DNA of 64,000 nt, from positions 620,001 through 684,000 of the forward strand of contig NZ_FODX01000001.1 of the NCBI RefSeq assembly GCF_900110495.1, in the 5' to 3' direction. The translations under genes and the position numbers were made by a program. Of the stretch, positions 44,400-52,618 are shown piece by piece. The stretch is from Nitrosovibrio sp. Nv6. Its GTDB lineage: Bacteria > Pseudomonadota > Gammaproteobacteria > Burkholderiales > Nitrosomonadaceae. The notes beneath the pieces were generated by a model that was given only the letters and a program-made list of their open reading frames with translations, was not told the DNA's origin and ran no database searches. Every line of letters begins with the position of its first letter. Within the stretch, counting starts at the first letter, position 1.

Positions 44400-46982
44400 A
44401 TGCAGCCGCCAAGAATTATCCGATTGTCTGAAAACCATACTGGGGCAGTGCGATTCCTGTCCGGGCTCCATGTGACGCTGGAGGAAGGTAAAACGACAAG
44501 CTGGGTAACGGTGACGCGCACCGGTATATTCCGCGACCCGCGCTACGGTGAATTCGAGATCAGCCGCCACATGCTGGAGCAGATCGTCGATAACTTCGGC
44601 AGGCGGGTTTATGGCCAGGACATCTTCTACGATGTCGCTCACAAACCGGAAAACGGCGCCGCGGGCAAAGTGTTGCAACTGAAGCTGGAAGGCGACAGGT
44701 TGCGCGCTCAAGTTGAATGGACGCCCTACGGTGTCGAGGCCATCAAGAGCAAGGGCTACGCCTACAGCTCGATCGAATATCACGAAAATTTCCAGGATAA
44801 CGAGAGCGGACAAAAGCATGGCGCCCTGATGATGGGCGCCGGGCTGGTACTGCGCCCGTGTATCAAACGGCTCGATCCAATCCAGTTATCTGAAGCCAGC
44901 GATGGGGATATCCCGACGCTGATTCATCCCGAATTGCAATCCAATCTACTACAGGAGATACACACAATGCATAAGAAACTCTCAGGCATATTGAGCGCAA
45001 CGCTCGCCGGAATCGTGGCGCTATCAGAGCCGATTCGCGCTCAGCTACTGTCTGCATTCGAAACAGCGGTGCAACCCATCACTGATGAGATAAAAGCCAA
45101 GCAGCTGATGGATGCCTTTGCCGAATCGGGCAATAAGCTCGGTGAGCAGCTGGCGGCTGCCGGCGCCAACGTCAAGGATATCAAGCTCCTCATTGAGGCG
45201 CCTAGTCTCTCCACTGGGCTAACCGCCGATGACGTGAAAAAACTGATGGCTGATGAGGCAACGCGCCTGGCTGACGATGCGAAGAAGCTGACGGAGAAGC
45301 GCGACGGCAATATCAAGCTTTTGACCGACACGATCAATGCCGCCACCGGTCTGAGCGATGACGCCAAGAAGGAATTGACCGAGGTTGTGGCCGACTTGGT
45401 GACGCCGGAAATGAGTGCCGACCAAGTGAAAAAATTGGCGGATATCCAGATTGCCCAAGGCAACAAGATTGCGGCCGCCAGGCAGTTGGCGGGCATGGGC
45501 TTTCAATTTCCCGCCGGCAATGTGCACATAAGCGTGGAATCTGGCAACGAAGTGAAAGCCCTGCAGGAATCTGTCGATAAACGGCTCGGCCTGGTGAGCA
45601 TGCCCGCCACGCGCCGTTTCTCGAACACGGGCGGCCAGTTGCAGGCTGCGAACAAGGATTTCGCGGAAAAGGTCCTCAAGGAATTCGATGTCGCCAATGC
45701 CCGGCAGTTGCATACCGAACACAAACACTTGGCGGCAGGAGATGGCCTCGTTTCCGACGTGGCCGTTCCGGCCATTTTCGAGCGTACCGTGATTCGCGAG
45801 GCGCTCTATAACATGATTGGCCTGCAGTTCGTAAATATGGGCACCCTACCCTTCTCGGGCTCCGCGCTTATTCCCTACAGCTACCGCGACACGACCGCCG
45901 CGAGCATCAACAGCACCCGGGTGTACGAAGGTGGATCCATCCCGCGCGCCGGGGTGAAGCAAACCAGCGAGACCGCCTACCCCATCCCTCAGAAGATCGC
46001 CTTCGAAGTGAGCGACGAATTACGTTATCTCACCAGCAATGGCCAGCTCGATTGGGATGCCGTCTCGGAAAATGCGCGCAATGCCGCCCGCATCATCGGA
46101 GAAGACGGCGAGCGCCTGATCTTCAACGAGATCCTGAACGCCTCCGATCAGTACGCCACTACCGACGTGGCGAACGAGGCGGTCGGAACCGGTAATGGCG
46201 CCAAGAGCATCTGGCCCGTGGCGGGGTTTCCAGTTGTGCGCCCGAAGAAGGTCTATGACCTACAAGGAAATCAGGTCGGCAGCACGCTTTACCCGATTAC
46301 GGTAAAAAGCAACGCGGTGACGATCAGCGAATATGACGGTACCGGGACGCAATCGGCCGGCCTGTACTACTACATGGATTACAACCTGGGCGAGATTCAT
46401 TTCGTCAACGAACTTGGGGTCGCATCCCCAAATACCAGTACTCACGCGGTAGTGGCGAGCTATAGCTACACCACCAATGTGTACAAGTTCGACACCGATC
46501 AGGGGTCCGTTGCCACGGATATATTCTGGGACAGTTTCCTGTACCGCTATGGCCTGCGGAAAAACGTGATCGAATCCGATCGCTACCACATAGCCAATTT
46601 TGGGCTGATGTCAGGCACTATCCGCACCCAGATCGAGCAGGCACGCAGCTTTATCGAATCCGGTGCGCGCAATGGCACCGACCTCGATGCCGCGGGCAAT
46701 CTGGGGCGGGTCAAGGATGTGCCCAACTTCCGCACTACCGCGCCGGGCCTCGCCATGGGTGACCAGCGCGTCATCATCGGCGAGCGTGGACAGACCCGCT
46801 ATCGCATGATGAAGCCGTGGGCCATGGGGCAACTGCAGGATCAACGGGACAGCAACGGCCGCTTTACGGGCAAGAAAGAAGCCTATGGTGACCAGTTCAT
46901 CGTGCTGCATACGCCGACACAGCTGAAATCCGCATACACGTCGATTGTCCTGTATAGCACCAGCACGCGGATATCCCGATAG
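44400..46982 (+). CDS. Protease-scaffold-major capsid protein in one reading frame
   Basis: From ATG 44400 (GAGAGG six bases ahead) the frame encodes 860 residues. Residues ~15-165 resemble a Mu gpI-like prohead protease, with a His in DVAHKPENG (H81) and a Ser pair in GYAYSSIEY (S123/S124) as candidate catalytic residues. Residues ~190-395 are a helical, Ala/Lys/Asp-rich scaffold-like stretch. Residues ~420-860 look like the capsid: TLPFSGSALIPYSY, an E-loop-like region, and GLAMGDQRVIIGERGQTRYR. An in-frame ATG at 44967 (M190) has AGGAG nine bases upstream, so a second product of 671 residues, scaffold plus capsid, is likely. In Mu, I and Z share a frame this way, but the capsid gene is separate. 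Confidence 0.78.
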   Translation: MQPPRIIRLSENHTGAVRFLSGLHVTLEEGKTTSWVTVTRTGIFRDPRYGEFEISRHMLEQIVDNFGRRVYGQDIFYDVAHKPENGAAGKVLQLKLEGDRLRAQVEWTPYGVEAIKSKGYAYSSIEYHENFQDNESGQKHGALMMGAGLVLRPCIKRLDPIQLSEASDGDIPTLIHPELQSNLLQEIHTMHKKLSGILSATLAGIVALSEPIRAQLLSAFETAVQPITDEIKAKQLMDAFAESGNKLGEQLAAAGANVKDIKLLIEAPSLSTGLTADDVKKLMADEATRLADDAKKLTEKRDGNIKLLTDTINAATGLSDDAKKELTEVVADLVTPEMSADQVKKLADIQIAQGNKIAAARQLAGMGFQFPAGNVHISVESGNEVKALQESVDKRLGLVSMPATRRFSNTGGQLQAANKDFAEKVLKEFDVANARQLHTEHKHLAAGDGLVSDVAVPAIFERTVIREALYNMIGLQFVNMGTLPFSGSALIPYSYRDTTAASINSTRVYEGGSIPRAGVKQTSETAYPIPQKIAFEVSDELRYLTSNGQLDWDAVSENARNAARIIGEDGERLIFNEILNASDQYATTDVANEAVGTGNGAKSIWPVAGFPVVRPKKVYDLQGNQVGSTLYPITVKSNAVTISEYDGTGTQSAGLYYYMDYNLGEIHFVNELGVASPNTSTHAVVASYSYTTNVYKFDTDQGSVATDIFWDSFLYRYGLRKNVIESDRYHIANFGLMSGTIRTQIEQARSFIESGARNGTDLDAAGNLGRVKDVPNFRTTAPGLAMGDQRVIIGERGQTRYRMMKPWAMGQLQDQRDSNGRFTGKKEAYGDQFIVLHTPTQLKSAYTSIVLYSTSTRISR

Positions 46983-47000
46983 AAAATAATCATACGGCAT

Positions 47001-47023
47001 AAACCCGGCAACTGCCGGGTTTT
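47001..47023 (+). terminator. Terminator after the capsid gene
   Basis: AACCCGGCA and TGCCGGGTT form a perfect stem with a two-base loop, followed by TT. It could end or attenuate the capsid transcript before the head-tail genes. Confidence 0.8.
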
Positions 47024-47051
47024 ACATTCAAACAGCATATGAGGCACAAGC

Positions 47052-47399
47052 ATGAAAGTTCCCGTTCATAACAATACCGGCATGCCGATTTACGTCGGCT
47101 CCGCCATGATTCTGCCGGGAGAGACCCGGCATTTCGACAAGCATGATGTTCCCGATAACCTGCGTCCAAAAAAAGTCGCGGCGGCGGAAGTTGACGAGGC
47201 TACGCCTCCTGGAAATCCCCTTGTCGAACTGCTGCAGCACAAGGTCGAAGATGTGAAAGCGACACTGCCAACCCTGGCCGATGGCGAACTCGAGTTGCTG
47301 GGTGAACTTGAGCAGTTGGGTGGAAACCCCCGCAAGGGTGTGTTGAGCGCAGTCGCGGAGGAAATCCTGAAGCGCGCGGAAGCAAAGGGTAACGCCTAG
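47052..47399 (+). CDS. Small phage protein, head-tail region
   Basis: The 115-residue protein starts MKVPVHNNTGMPIYVGSAMI, a beta-rich N-terminus seen in head-tail joining or decoration proteins of Mu-like phages (gp35 region). It continues with GETRHFDKHDVPD and an acidic helical C-terminus. No domain is certain. The spacing to the next gene is two bases, so it is the first gene of the block from here to the fibre genes. Confidence 0.6.
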   Translation: MKVPVHNNTGMPIYVGSAMILPGETRHFDKHDVPDNLRPKKVAAAEVDEATPPGNPLVELLQHKVEDVKATLPTLADGELELLGELEQLGGNPRKGVLSAVAEEILKRAEAKGNA

Positions 47400-47401
47400 T
47401 C

Positions 47402-48025
47402 ATGCCGGCGCTCATGTCACGTGCGGAGCTGATCGCGGATCTGGCCGAAAGCCTGCATGACGCAGCCAGCATTTTCACGGCCGAGGATGGCGGTGATTTT
47501 CGCCGCCATCTTGATGCTGCCGCGCAAGACATGAGCCGCGTACGGCCGCGCACGCTCTTGGGGATCATCACGCTGGTGGCCGACCAGGAGGCCTACGCGG
47601 CGCCGGCGGATATCCAGATTTTCAAGTCAGCTTTATGGGGCGTCAGCCGCACGGCCCGCCCCTGGGAAAGAGCATGGACCGGACGCCTGCCCGATGTGCG
47701 CTTGGCGATGAATGGAACTACGCCGGAAATGTATCTGCTGCCGGCGCCAACCGCGCAGCAGATCAGTGTGCTCGGAGCCACGTACAAATTTTATTACTTT
47801 GCAGCACATAGCGTATCCGCTGACGCGGCGCAGACCACCATCGTGCTTGGCGATCGCAGTTTACTGTTGTTGCGCGCCCAGGCTGAGGCCATGCGTGAGC
47901 TCGCAGTACGCAACGTAAGCAAACCGGTGACGATGCGCGACGGGATCTCGGGCGGCACCCGCAACGGAACGCCTACTTATTTGTTCGAGGCTCTGATGAG
48001 AGAGTTTGAATCCAGAATCCAGTGA
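47402..48025 (+). CDS. Putative head-tail connector protein
   Basis: The 207-residue protein begins MPALMSRAELIADLAESLHDA; a shorter start at 47414 is possible. Its helical N-terminus followed by a beta-rich region and a final helix (LRAQAEAMRELAVRNVSKP) resembles phage head completion proteins. The place right after capsid and small joining proteins supports this. I cannot assign a family more precisely. It is unlikely to be the tail terminator, which would sit next to the tail tube gene. Confidence 0.5.
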   Translation: MPALMSRAELIADLAESLHDAASIFTAEDGGDFRRHLDAAAQDMSRVRPRTLLGIITLVADQEAYAAPADIQIFKSALWGVSRTARPWERAWTGRLPDVRLAMNGTTPEMYLLPAPTAQQISVLGATYKFYYFAAHSVSADAAQTTIVLGDRSLLLLRAQAEAMRELAVRNVSKPVTMRDGISGGTRNGTPTYLFEALMREFESRIQ

Positions 48026-48044
48026 CATTAATAGAGGATAGATC

Positions 48045-48485
48045 ATGCCGGCTTTAACGAATTACGCTGAGAACAAGGTCGTCGATGCCCTGCTGCGTGG
48101 CCAGGCCTTGAGTGCGCCGGCCACATACTACGTGGCCTTGTTCACGGTAGACCCAACGGACGCAAATGTAGGTGTTGAGGTTAGTGGTGGCAGTTACGCG
48201 CGAGTGGCTATAACCAGCAGCCTGGCGAACTGGGCAGGCACACAATCCGCGGGGAGCACCGTCGCCAGCAGTGGCACCAGCGGCACCACCAGCAATAACA
48301 ATGCGATTCAATTTCCCGCGCCCACAGCAGATTGGGGGTCAATAACCCATTGGGGGTTGTTCGACGCCGCAGCCGCTGGAAACCCATGGATTTATTCTGC
48401 CCTGACAACGCCGAAAACCGTTAACAACGGCGACGCCGCCCCGAGCTTTGCGATTGCGGCGCTGACCTTCCAGATCGACAACTGA
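48045..48485 (+). CDS. Phage fibre/decoration-like protein
   Basis: The 146-residue protein starts TNYAENKVVDALLRGQ and continues PATYYVALFTVDPTDANVG, EVSGGSYARVAI and FPAPTADWGSITHWGLFD. This pattern is well known in many prophages and is annotated as phage tail fibre or structural protein. It has no signal peptide and is rich in Ser, Thr, Gly and Ala. The ATG follows GAGGAT. It begins the fibre-like cluster that runs to 51816. Confidence 0.7.
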   Translation: MPALTNYAENKVVDALLRGQALSAPATYYVALFTVDPTDANVGVEVSGGSYARVAITSSLANWAGTQSAGSTVASSGTSGTTSNNNAIQFPAPTADWGSITHWGLFDAAAAGNPWIYSALTTPKTVNNGDAAPSFAIAALTFQIDN

Positions 48486-48486
48486 T

Positions 48487-48882
48487 ATGGATCTGTTATT
48501 GGTGCGTAACCACGGCACGGCCGGCTACACCGCCGGGCGACTTTATCAGCTTGAGTGCTCTACTCTTGAGGATCAGGAGCGAGCGCAAAAAATACCGGGC
48601 AAGACCGCCATCCCTGCCGGCAAATATCAGGTAGTGGTGACATTCTCCAATCGGTTTCAGAAGCCCTTGCCGTTGCTGCTCAATGTTCCCGGGTTTTCAG
48701 GTGTACGCATTCATTCCGGGAATACAGCGAACGATACGGAAGGATGCATTCTAGTCGGCGCCGAAGACGGCAACCCATCGGATGCATGGCTGGGGCGCTC
48801 ACGCGAAGCATTCACTCCACTATTTGCAAAGATTCAGGCAGCGATTGCTGCCGGCGAGAAGGTCTGGATCACGATTACCTGA
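48487..48882 (+). CDS. DUF5675-family protein
   Basis: The 131-residue protein matches DUF5675. Its signature segments are CSTLEDQERAQKIPGKTAIPAG and later GVRIHSGNTANDTEGCILVG, with a conserved His and Cys. Such proteins occur in phages and next to lysis or tail genes; some authors have suggested cell-wall or peptidase-like roles, which are unproven. The gene begins two bases after the previous stop. It is the only candidate near here for an enzyme acting on the host surface, but calling it an endolysin would go beyond the evidence. Confidence 0.7.
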   Translation: MDLLLVRNHGTAGYTAGRLYQLECSTLEDQERAQKIPGKTAIPAGKYQVVVTFSNRFQKPLPLLLNVPGFSGVRIHSGNTANDTEGCILVGAEDGNPSDAWLGRSREAFTPLFAKIQAAIAAGEKVWITIT

Positions 48883-48892
48883 TGGGTTGCCG

Positions 48893-49279
48893 ATGAACGA
48901 TATCGACAAGCACATAAGATTAGGAAATGGCCTCACTGCCGAGTTCATGGAGGGCACGGTAATTCTTTTTCGCGTCCACAAAGACCCGAAAAAGATACCC
49001 GGTGACATCGAGGAAACATTTATTGCTTGCGAGGCACCAACCGGAGAGTTCTATCTGGTTGAGAATTGTGGTGAACAGGCCAGATTTCTCGCCCACGAGG
49101 CTGAGCCGGGAGAATTGGAATTCAAGGCTTACACCGGAGAAATGGGTACGCTTAGACAACGCAGGAGGGTTCGGCGATTCCTTGAGCAGATCCATTTCAA
49201 CAGCGGAATTATTGAGCGATTCAAAAACGACAAAGCGCCGCATGTAAAACAGGTACGGACTAAAGATGACGGAATTTGA
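48893..49279 (+). CDS. Hypothetical phage protein
   Basis: The start ATG at 48893 is chosen because it follows the previous stop closely; the open frame continues upstream only inside the DUF5675 gene. The 128-residue protein has a beta-rich N-terminal half (TAEFMEGTVILFRVHKD; GEFYLVENCGEQARF) and a basic helical C-terminus. I recognise no domain. Its end overlaps the next gene by 14 bases. Confidence 0.55.
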   Translation: MNDIDKHIRLGNGLTAEFMEGTVILFRVHKDPKKIPGDIEETFIACEAPTGEFYLVENCGEQARFLAHEAEPGELEFKAYTGEMGTLRQRRRVRRFLEQIHFNSGIIERFKNDKAPHVKQVRTKDDGI

Positions 49280-49754
49280 TCAGCTTGTTTTTGCCGAGCT
49301 GCGTGACGATCCAGTCGCGCTCGGCTATCCGCCGCTAATCGCGGCAAATAATGATGAGGGCATTGCAAATGTTTGCAACGGCGCGACAGTTCAGGTTGTC
49401 GGGCTGATTACATGCGCAAACCTGAATAGTTGGGCAGCTGAAACGAATATGGCGGCAGTCATCGTGGATGAAGCGGCAGATGCGCAATCTCTGTTGCGGT
49501 CCTCCGCCTTGGCAATCATAAATGTAATGCAGGACGCAAACGCTGGCATTGACATGGCGGAGCAGAAGCACGTTGACATGCTGAACGCATGGGAAACAGC
49601 AGGCAAGCTAAGTGCCCCGAATAAAGCAAGCTTTTTAGCCTATGCGACACGAACCATTCCGCGCCCGGTTGCATTATTCGGCAAATTACTGACCGCAAAT
49701 GATGTCGCTCGGGTAGTGCGCGACGATCTCGGCAACCCATTGATAGGAGCTTGA
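49266..49754 (+). CDS. Hypothetical phage protein
   Basis: The 162-residue protein begins MTEFDQLVFAELRDDPVALGY and is mostly helical, with alanine-rich stretches (AAVIVDEAADAQSLLRSSA) and a conserved-looking NVMQDANAGIDMAEQKH. No transmembrane segment or known domain is visible. It sits between fibre-like proteins and could assist fibre folding or attachment, but that is only suggested by location. The start codon lies within the previous gene. Confidence 0.55.
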   Translation: MTEFDQLVFAELRDDPVALGYPPLIAANNDEGIANVCNGATVQVVGLITCANLNSWAAETNMAAVIVDEAADAQSLLRSSALAIINVMQDANAGIDMAEQKHVDMLNAWETAGKLSAPNKASFLAYATRTIPRPVALFGKLLTANDVARVVRDDLGNPLIGA

Positions 49755-49755
49755 G

Positions 49756-50148
49756 GTGGCATTAACAAAAAACGCGAGAGAGCTTGTCGCAACTGGAACG
49801 TCCAACGCAGTCGGAGCCACGATCTACGGGCGGGTCGATCTCAACGCGGCGCAGGGGCCGAGCCGCCTCACAGTCAAGATCAAGAATGGCGCCACTGGCC
49901 CAACAGTCCAGTGTACCGCGCGCGTGCTGATTGCCCATAAGGCCGTGCTTCCGGCCGCAGGCGCGGCGGGAGCTGATTGGAAAACCCATTACCCACCCGT
50001 GGGGCCCGGCGTCGCTGCGAACGCCGAGGGCGAATGGTCGTATCCGATAGGCCGGGAGATCATGTGCCTCGAGGTGGAATTTACCGGTAATACGGGACAG
50101 CCGGTCACCGTCGAGGCATATCTGAGTGAGCTTACTGCAGTTGCCTAA
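49756..50148 (+). CDS. Hypothetical phage structural protein
   Basis: The GTG start at 49756 is preceded by GAGGTG-like sequence and lies two bases after the upstream stop. The 130 residues are beta-rich, with TIYGRVDLNAAQGPSRLTVK and EIMCLEVEFTGNTGQPVTVEAY. The pattern suits a small virion surface or fibre-associated protein. It is directly followed, after three bases, by the LamG-like fibre protein, which suggests joint function. Confidence 0.55.
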   Translation: MALTKNARELVATGTSNAVGATIYGRVDLNAAQGPSRLTVKIKNGATGPTVQCTARVLIAHKAVLPAAGAAGADWKTHYPPVGPGVAANAEGEWSYPIGREIMCLEVEFTGNTGQPVTVEAYLSELTAVA

Positions 50149-50151
50149 TCC

Positions 50152-51525
50152 GTGATTGAACAGCTTGCAAATCAGCCGCTGTACCCGGCGAGAATCGATT
50201 ATTCCCACCCCATCGGGCGCCGGACGCGGTTTGCATTAATTGGTAGCGGCGTTCCACCCGAACTGTGCAATGCCATACAGCCGGGCGGCACAATAGGGGT
50301 AACGGAAGCTACGCCTGGTGGGACTGCATACGTTTTGCCGGCTACGCCAACCACCTGGACAAAGGTAATAACCGATCTTGATCCTATTGTATCCGGTTCT
50401 TTTACCGTCCATTGGCACGGTATTATTCGGGCCAATACGTCCCAGAGATTGCTCAGGTCTAATGGAGCCACCTACGGGTGGAACTTCGTTTCTGGTACGT
50501 GGTCGGCCGGCTTTATTACCTTTGGTCTTTTCAAGATATGGGGAGGCAGTGGATACAGCGCTCCAGCCGTATCGATTGTAGATGGAACTGAACATTCAGT
50601 AACTATAGTCTATGACAGCGTGGCGGCTGCGGTAGAGGTATTTCTGGATGGTGTATCTATAGGATCAGGATCGTGGACACCCGATCCCGGCGCAATGGGC
50701 GCGGGTCAGGTTTTTAGCGTCAACGGTCATTCAACTGCACCGCACAAAATGCTGAGTGTGCAGGCTTTCACCGGCGCGCTCAGTGCAAGTGAGATTGCTG
50801 CATTAGCTGCAAATTCCTGGCTGGCATTCGAGCCCGAGCCTGATGAGATATGGGTAGCAGCGCCGAGCGCCGGCGCAGCGGCACTCGAAGGCGTTGCCCA
50901 GGCGGTGGCCGCAGCAACCGGAACGCTAACCACAGCAATCACGCTAGCCGCCAATGCCGAATCGCAGGCGGCAGGGTCAGGCGCACTGGCGACGCAGATC
51001 AATCTAACAGCTGATGCAGTGTCAATATCGACTGCTGGCGGTGTATTGACCGCACAGATCCAGCTATCCGGCGCTGCCCTGGCGCAAGCGATATCGACAG
51101 CCGCGCTTTCCAGCGGGATCAATCTCTCGGCCTCGGCCGTGGCTGAGGCATCAGCCGATGGGATGCTGGATACGATCATCAAACTGATCGGATCGGCCGT
51201 CGCCAATGCATCGGCCAGTGCGGACCTCACCACTACACCAGGTGGTTTTGCCGCAAACGCAATATGCCAGGCTATTGCTACCGGGGAGCTCGCGACGCAG
51301 ATCCAGCTTTCCGGCGACGCTATCGCTGAGGCAATTGCAACCGGAAGCCTCACCACGCAGATCCAACTGGCCGCCGCTGCCATTGCGGAGGCCCTGGCCA
51401 GCGGGACGCTATCCGAACCGCTGCCGCTCGTCAGCGACCCTCGGTTTGTCGCGCAGGGACGTGGCAGAAATGGCGTATCGGCAGCTCGCCCGCGAGGGTA
51501 TACAAGCTCAATAACCATTCATTAG
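50152..51525 (+). CDS. LamG-like protein with C-terminal 20-residue repeats (probable fibre)
   Basis: The GTG at 50152 starts a 457-residue protein. Residues ~55-225 resemble a concanavalin/LamG-type beta-sandwich: FTVHWHGIIRANTSQRLL, then YDSVAAAVEVFLDGVSIGSG and LSVQAFTGALSASEIAALAA. Residues ~246-424 consist of about eight and a half alanine-rich repeats of 20 residues, with a core such as LATQIQLSGDAIAEAIATGS. A regular repeat of this kind suggests a beta-solenoid or trimeric fibre shaft. The LamG-like part may bind a host glycan. The basic tail after residue 430 contains the end of the fibre. Confidence 0.7.
   Translation: MIEQLANQPLYPARIDYSHPIGRRTRFALIGSGVPPELCNAIQPGGTIGVTEATPGGTAYVLPATPTTWTKVITDLDPIVSGSFTVHWHGIIRANTSQRLLRSNGATYGWNFVSGTWSAGFITFGLFKIWGGSGYSAPAVSIVDGTEHSVTIVYDSVAAAVEVFLDGVSIGSGSWTPDPGAMGAGQVFSVNGHSTAPHKMLSVQAFTGALSASEIAALAANSWLAFEPEPDEIWVAAPSAGAAALEGVAQAVAAATGTLTTAITLAANAESQAAGSGALATQINLTADAVSISTAGGVLTAQIQLSGAALAQAISTAALSSGINLSASAVAEASADGMLDTIIKLIGSAVANASASADLTTTPGGFAANAICQAIATGELATQIQLSGDAIAEAIATGSLTTQIQLAAAAIAEALASGTLSEPLPLVSDPRFVAQGRGRNGVSAARPRGYTSSITIH
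50890..51424 (+). repeat. About 8.5 copies of a ~60-base coding repeat
   Basis: Units encode 20 (occasionally 21) residues with consensus A-x-A-x-A-x-G-x-L-x-T-Q-I-x-L-x-x-x-A. The 7th and 8th units are the most alike. The nucleotide sequence differs more than the protein, so the copies are not recent. Confidence 0.75.
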
Positions 51526-51534
51526 GGGGTTCAA

Positions 51535-51816
51535 GTGTTTGCATCCAAGGATCCGGAAGAAAACATTACCCTGACATTCGATTTCTCGGCGCTTGCCGCG
51601 TCGATCGCCAATCCGGAAATCACTATTGAGGTGGTTTCCGGTACGGATGCCGATGCTCAAGCCATGCTTTCAGGAGCAGCGCAAGTTGATGGAAATAAGG
51701 TGCTGCAGAGAGTGACTGGCGGCGTGGATGGGGTGGATTATCACCTGCGCTGCACAGGCGAATCTGGCGCTGACAAGCTGGTGATTCCAGAAACGCTGCG
51801 GGTCAGGAAGCGGTAA
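51535..51816 (+). CDS. Small phage protein after the fibre gene
   Basis: The GTG at 51535 begins a 93-residue protein with a beta-rich body: ITLTFDFSALAASIANPEITIE (split), and later YHLRCTGESGADKLVIPETL with a single Cys. It resembles the Ig-like or attachment proteins next to phage fibres, but I cannot name it. It ends just upstream of the promoter for the C4-type RNA. Confidence 0.5.
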   Translation: MFASKDPEENITLTFDFSALAASIANPEITIEVVSGTDADAQAMLSGAAQVDGNKVLQRVTGGVDGVDYHLRCTGESGADKLVIPETLRVRKR

Positions 51817-51823
51817 AGAGATG

Positions 51824-51852
51824 TTGACACCCGGCTTTTCTTAGCCTAACCT
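51824..51852 (+). promoter_or_regulatory. Sigma-70 promoter of the C4-like RNA / antirepressor unit
   Basis: TTGACA (51824-51829), 17 bases, then TAACCT (51847-51852). It begins eight bases after the upstream stop and directs transcription into the antisense RNA region. It is unlike the three late-promoter motifs, so this unit is probably transcribed in the lysogen. Confidence 0.65.
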
Positions 51853-51959
51853 TATCTCAAGTGCTAATCACACTCTTACAAGGCGGTAACCGCCCACGCC
51901 CGACAGCCGTGGTATTTTTTCGCCCATCGCTCGCTCCTTTGCGGTGAAAAAACGATTTC

Positions 51960-52042
51960 AATGGCCGGGTGTGCGACGGATACAAGACCCTACGGGGGAA
52001 GAAGTCCGCCGTTCCTTGTAGCGGTGATTAGCGCCCGGCCGC
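51960..52042 (+). ncRNA. C4-type antisense RNA (as in P1/P7 immunity)
   Basis: The region can fold into a three-stem RNA. GGCCGGG (51963-51969) pairs with CCCGGCC (52034-52040) as the outer stem. CGGA and TCCG enclose a first arm with CCCTACGGG. CCGC and GCGG enclose a second arm whose loop exposes TTCCTTGTA. That loop and the following bases (52012-52031) are complementary to two places on the transcript, 51864-51883 and 52058-52077, the second containing the ribosome-binding site of the antirepressor-like gene. This is the layout of the phage P1 C4 RNA, which silences icd/ant. Family membership was not tested with a covariance model. Confidence 0.65.
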
Positions 52043-52057
52043 CCTCCGGGGCATTGA

Positions 52058-52083
52058 CTAATCATCAATACAAGGAAATCATC
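52058..52083 (+). promoter_or_regulatory. Ribosome-binding site inside a C4 target arm
   Basis: CTAATCA-4 bases-TACAAGG (52058-52075) is complementary to 52014-52031 of the antisense RNA. AAGGAA (52072-52077), six bases before the ATG at 52084, is within this arm, so pairing would block translation. A further copy of the arm, with a six-base spacer, lies at 51864-51883. Confidence 0.65.
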
Positions 52084-52617
52084 ATGAATGAAGTCACTCC
52101 CTTCCACTGGGGCGAGATCGCCCTGTCCGAAACTGTTTTTATCGACGGTGCGCCTCATGCCAGCCGTTTCGCCATTGGCGAGTGGCTGGAATATGAAGAC
52201 CCAGCGGAAGGAATTCGGAAGATTTTGAACCGAAATTCCTACATTGAAGAGCACTCAGTACCGGTCAAGCTGACCGCTACTGACGGCAAAAAATACGACA
52301 CAAAGGTGTATCACCCCATCGGTTTTCTGCTGATCGTGATGGAGTCCGGCCAGCCGAAAGCACAGGCGATGAAACAGGCTGTGGCGGAATTCGTCTGGCA
52401 CTTTGCCGGACCGCGCCGCATGAGCTTCAAGGAACGCACTGAACTGCTGAAGCTGTCGCGCGTGCTGCTCAACGATCTGGCGAAAACCCGCGATGCATTC
52501 GTGCAGAACGGGCTGGTCACGCACCTGCGCGAAGTGCACCTGGCGCTGGGGCAGCCGCTGCCGGATACCGCCATGCTGGGGAAGGATGCCGCTCAACTCC
52601 CGCTGAAGGGGGTGTGA
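52084..52617 (+). CDS. Phage antirepressor-like protein
   Basis: The ATG at 52084 is chosen because it follows AAGGAA; the frame is open upstream through the antisense RNA but without protein character. The 177 residues contain a BRO-N/antirepressor-type N-terminal domain: FAIGEWLEYEDPAEGIRKIL, then EEHSVPVKL, and YHPIGFLLIVMESGQPKAQ. A charged helical C-terminus follows. Antirepressors inactivate phage repressors and trigger lytic growth. Having the C4-like RNA directly upstream matches the P1 ant arrangement. Which repressor it opposes is unknown, as none is in the window. Confidence 0.7.
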   Translation: MNEVTPFHWGEIALSETVFIDGAPHASRFAIGEWLEYEDPAEGIRKILNRNSYIEEHSVPVKLTATDGKKYDTKVYHPIGFLLIVMESGQPKAQAMKQAVAEFVWHFAGPRRMSFKERTELLKLSRVLLNDLAKTRDAFVQNGLVTHLREVHLALGQPLPDTAMLGKDAAQLPLKGV

Positions 52618-52618
52618 C

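Noticed and set aside
51961..52083. Upstream extension of the antirepressor frame to 51961
   Set aside because: This part is the structured antisense RNA, and the ATG at 52084 has a well-placed ribosome-binding site.
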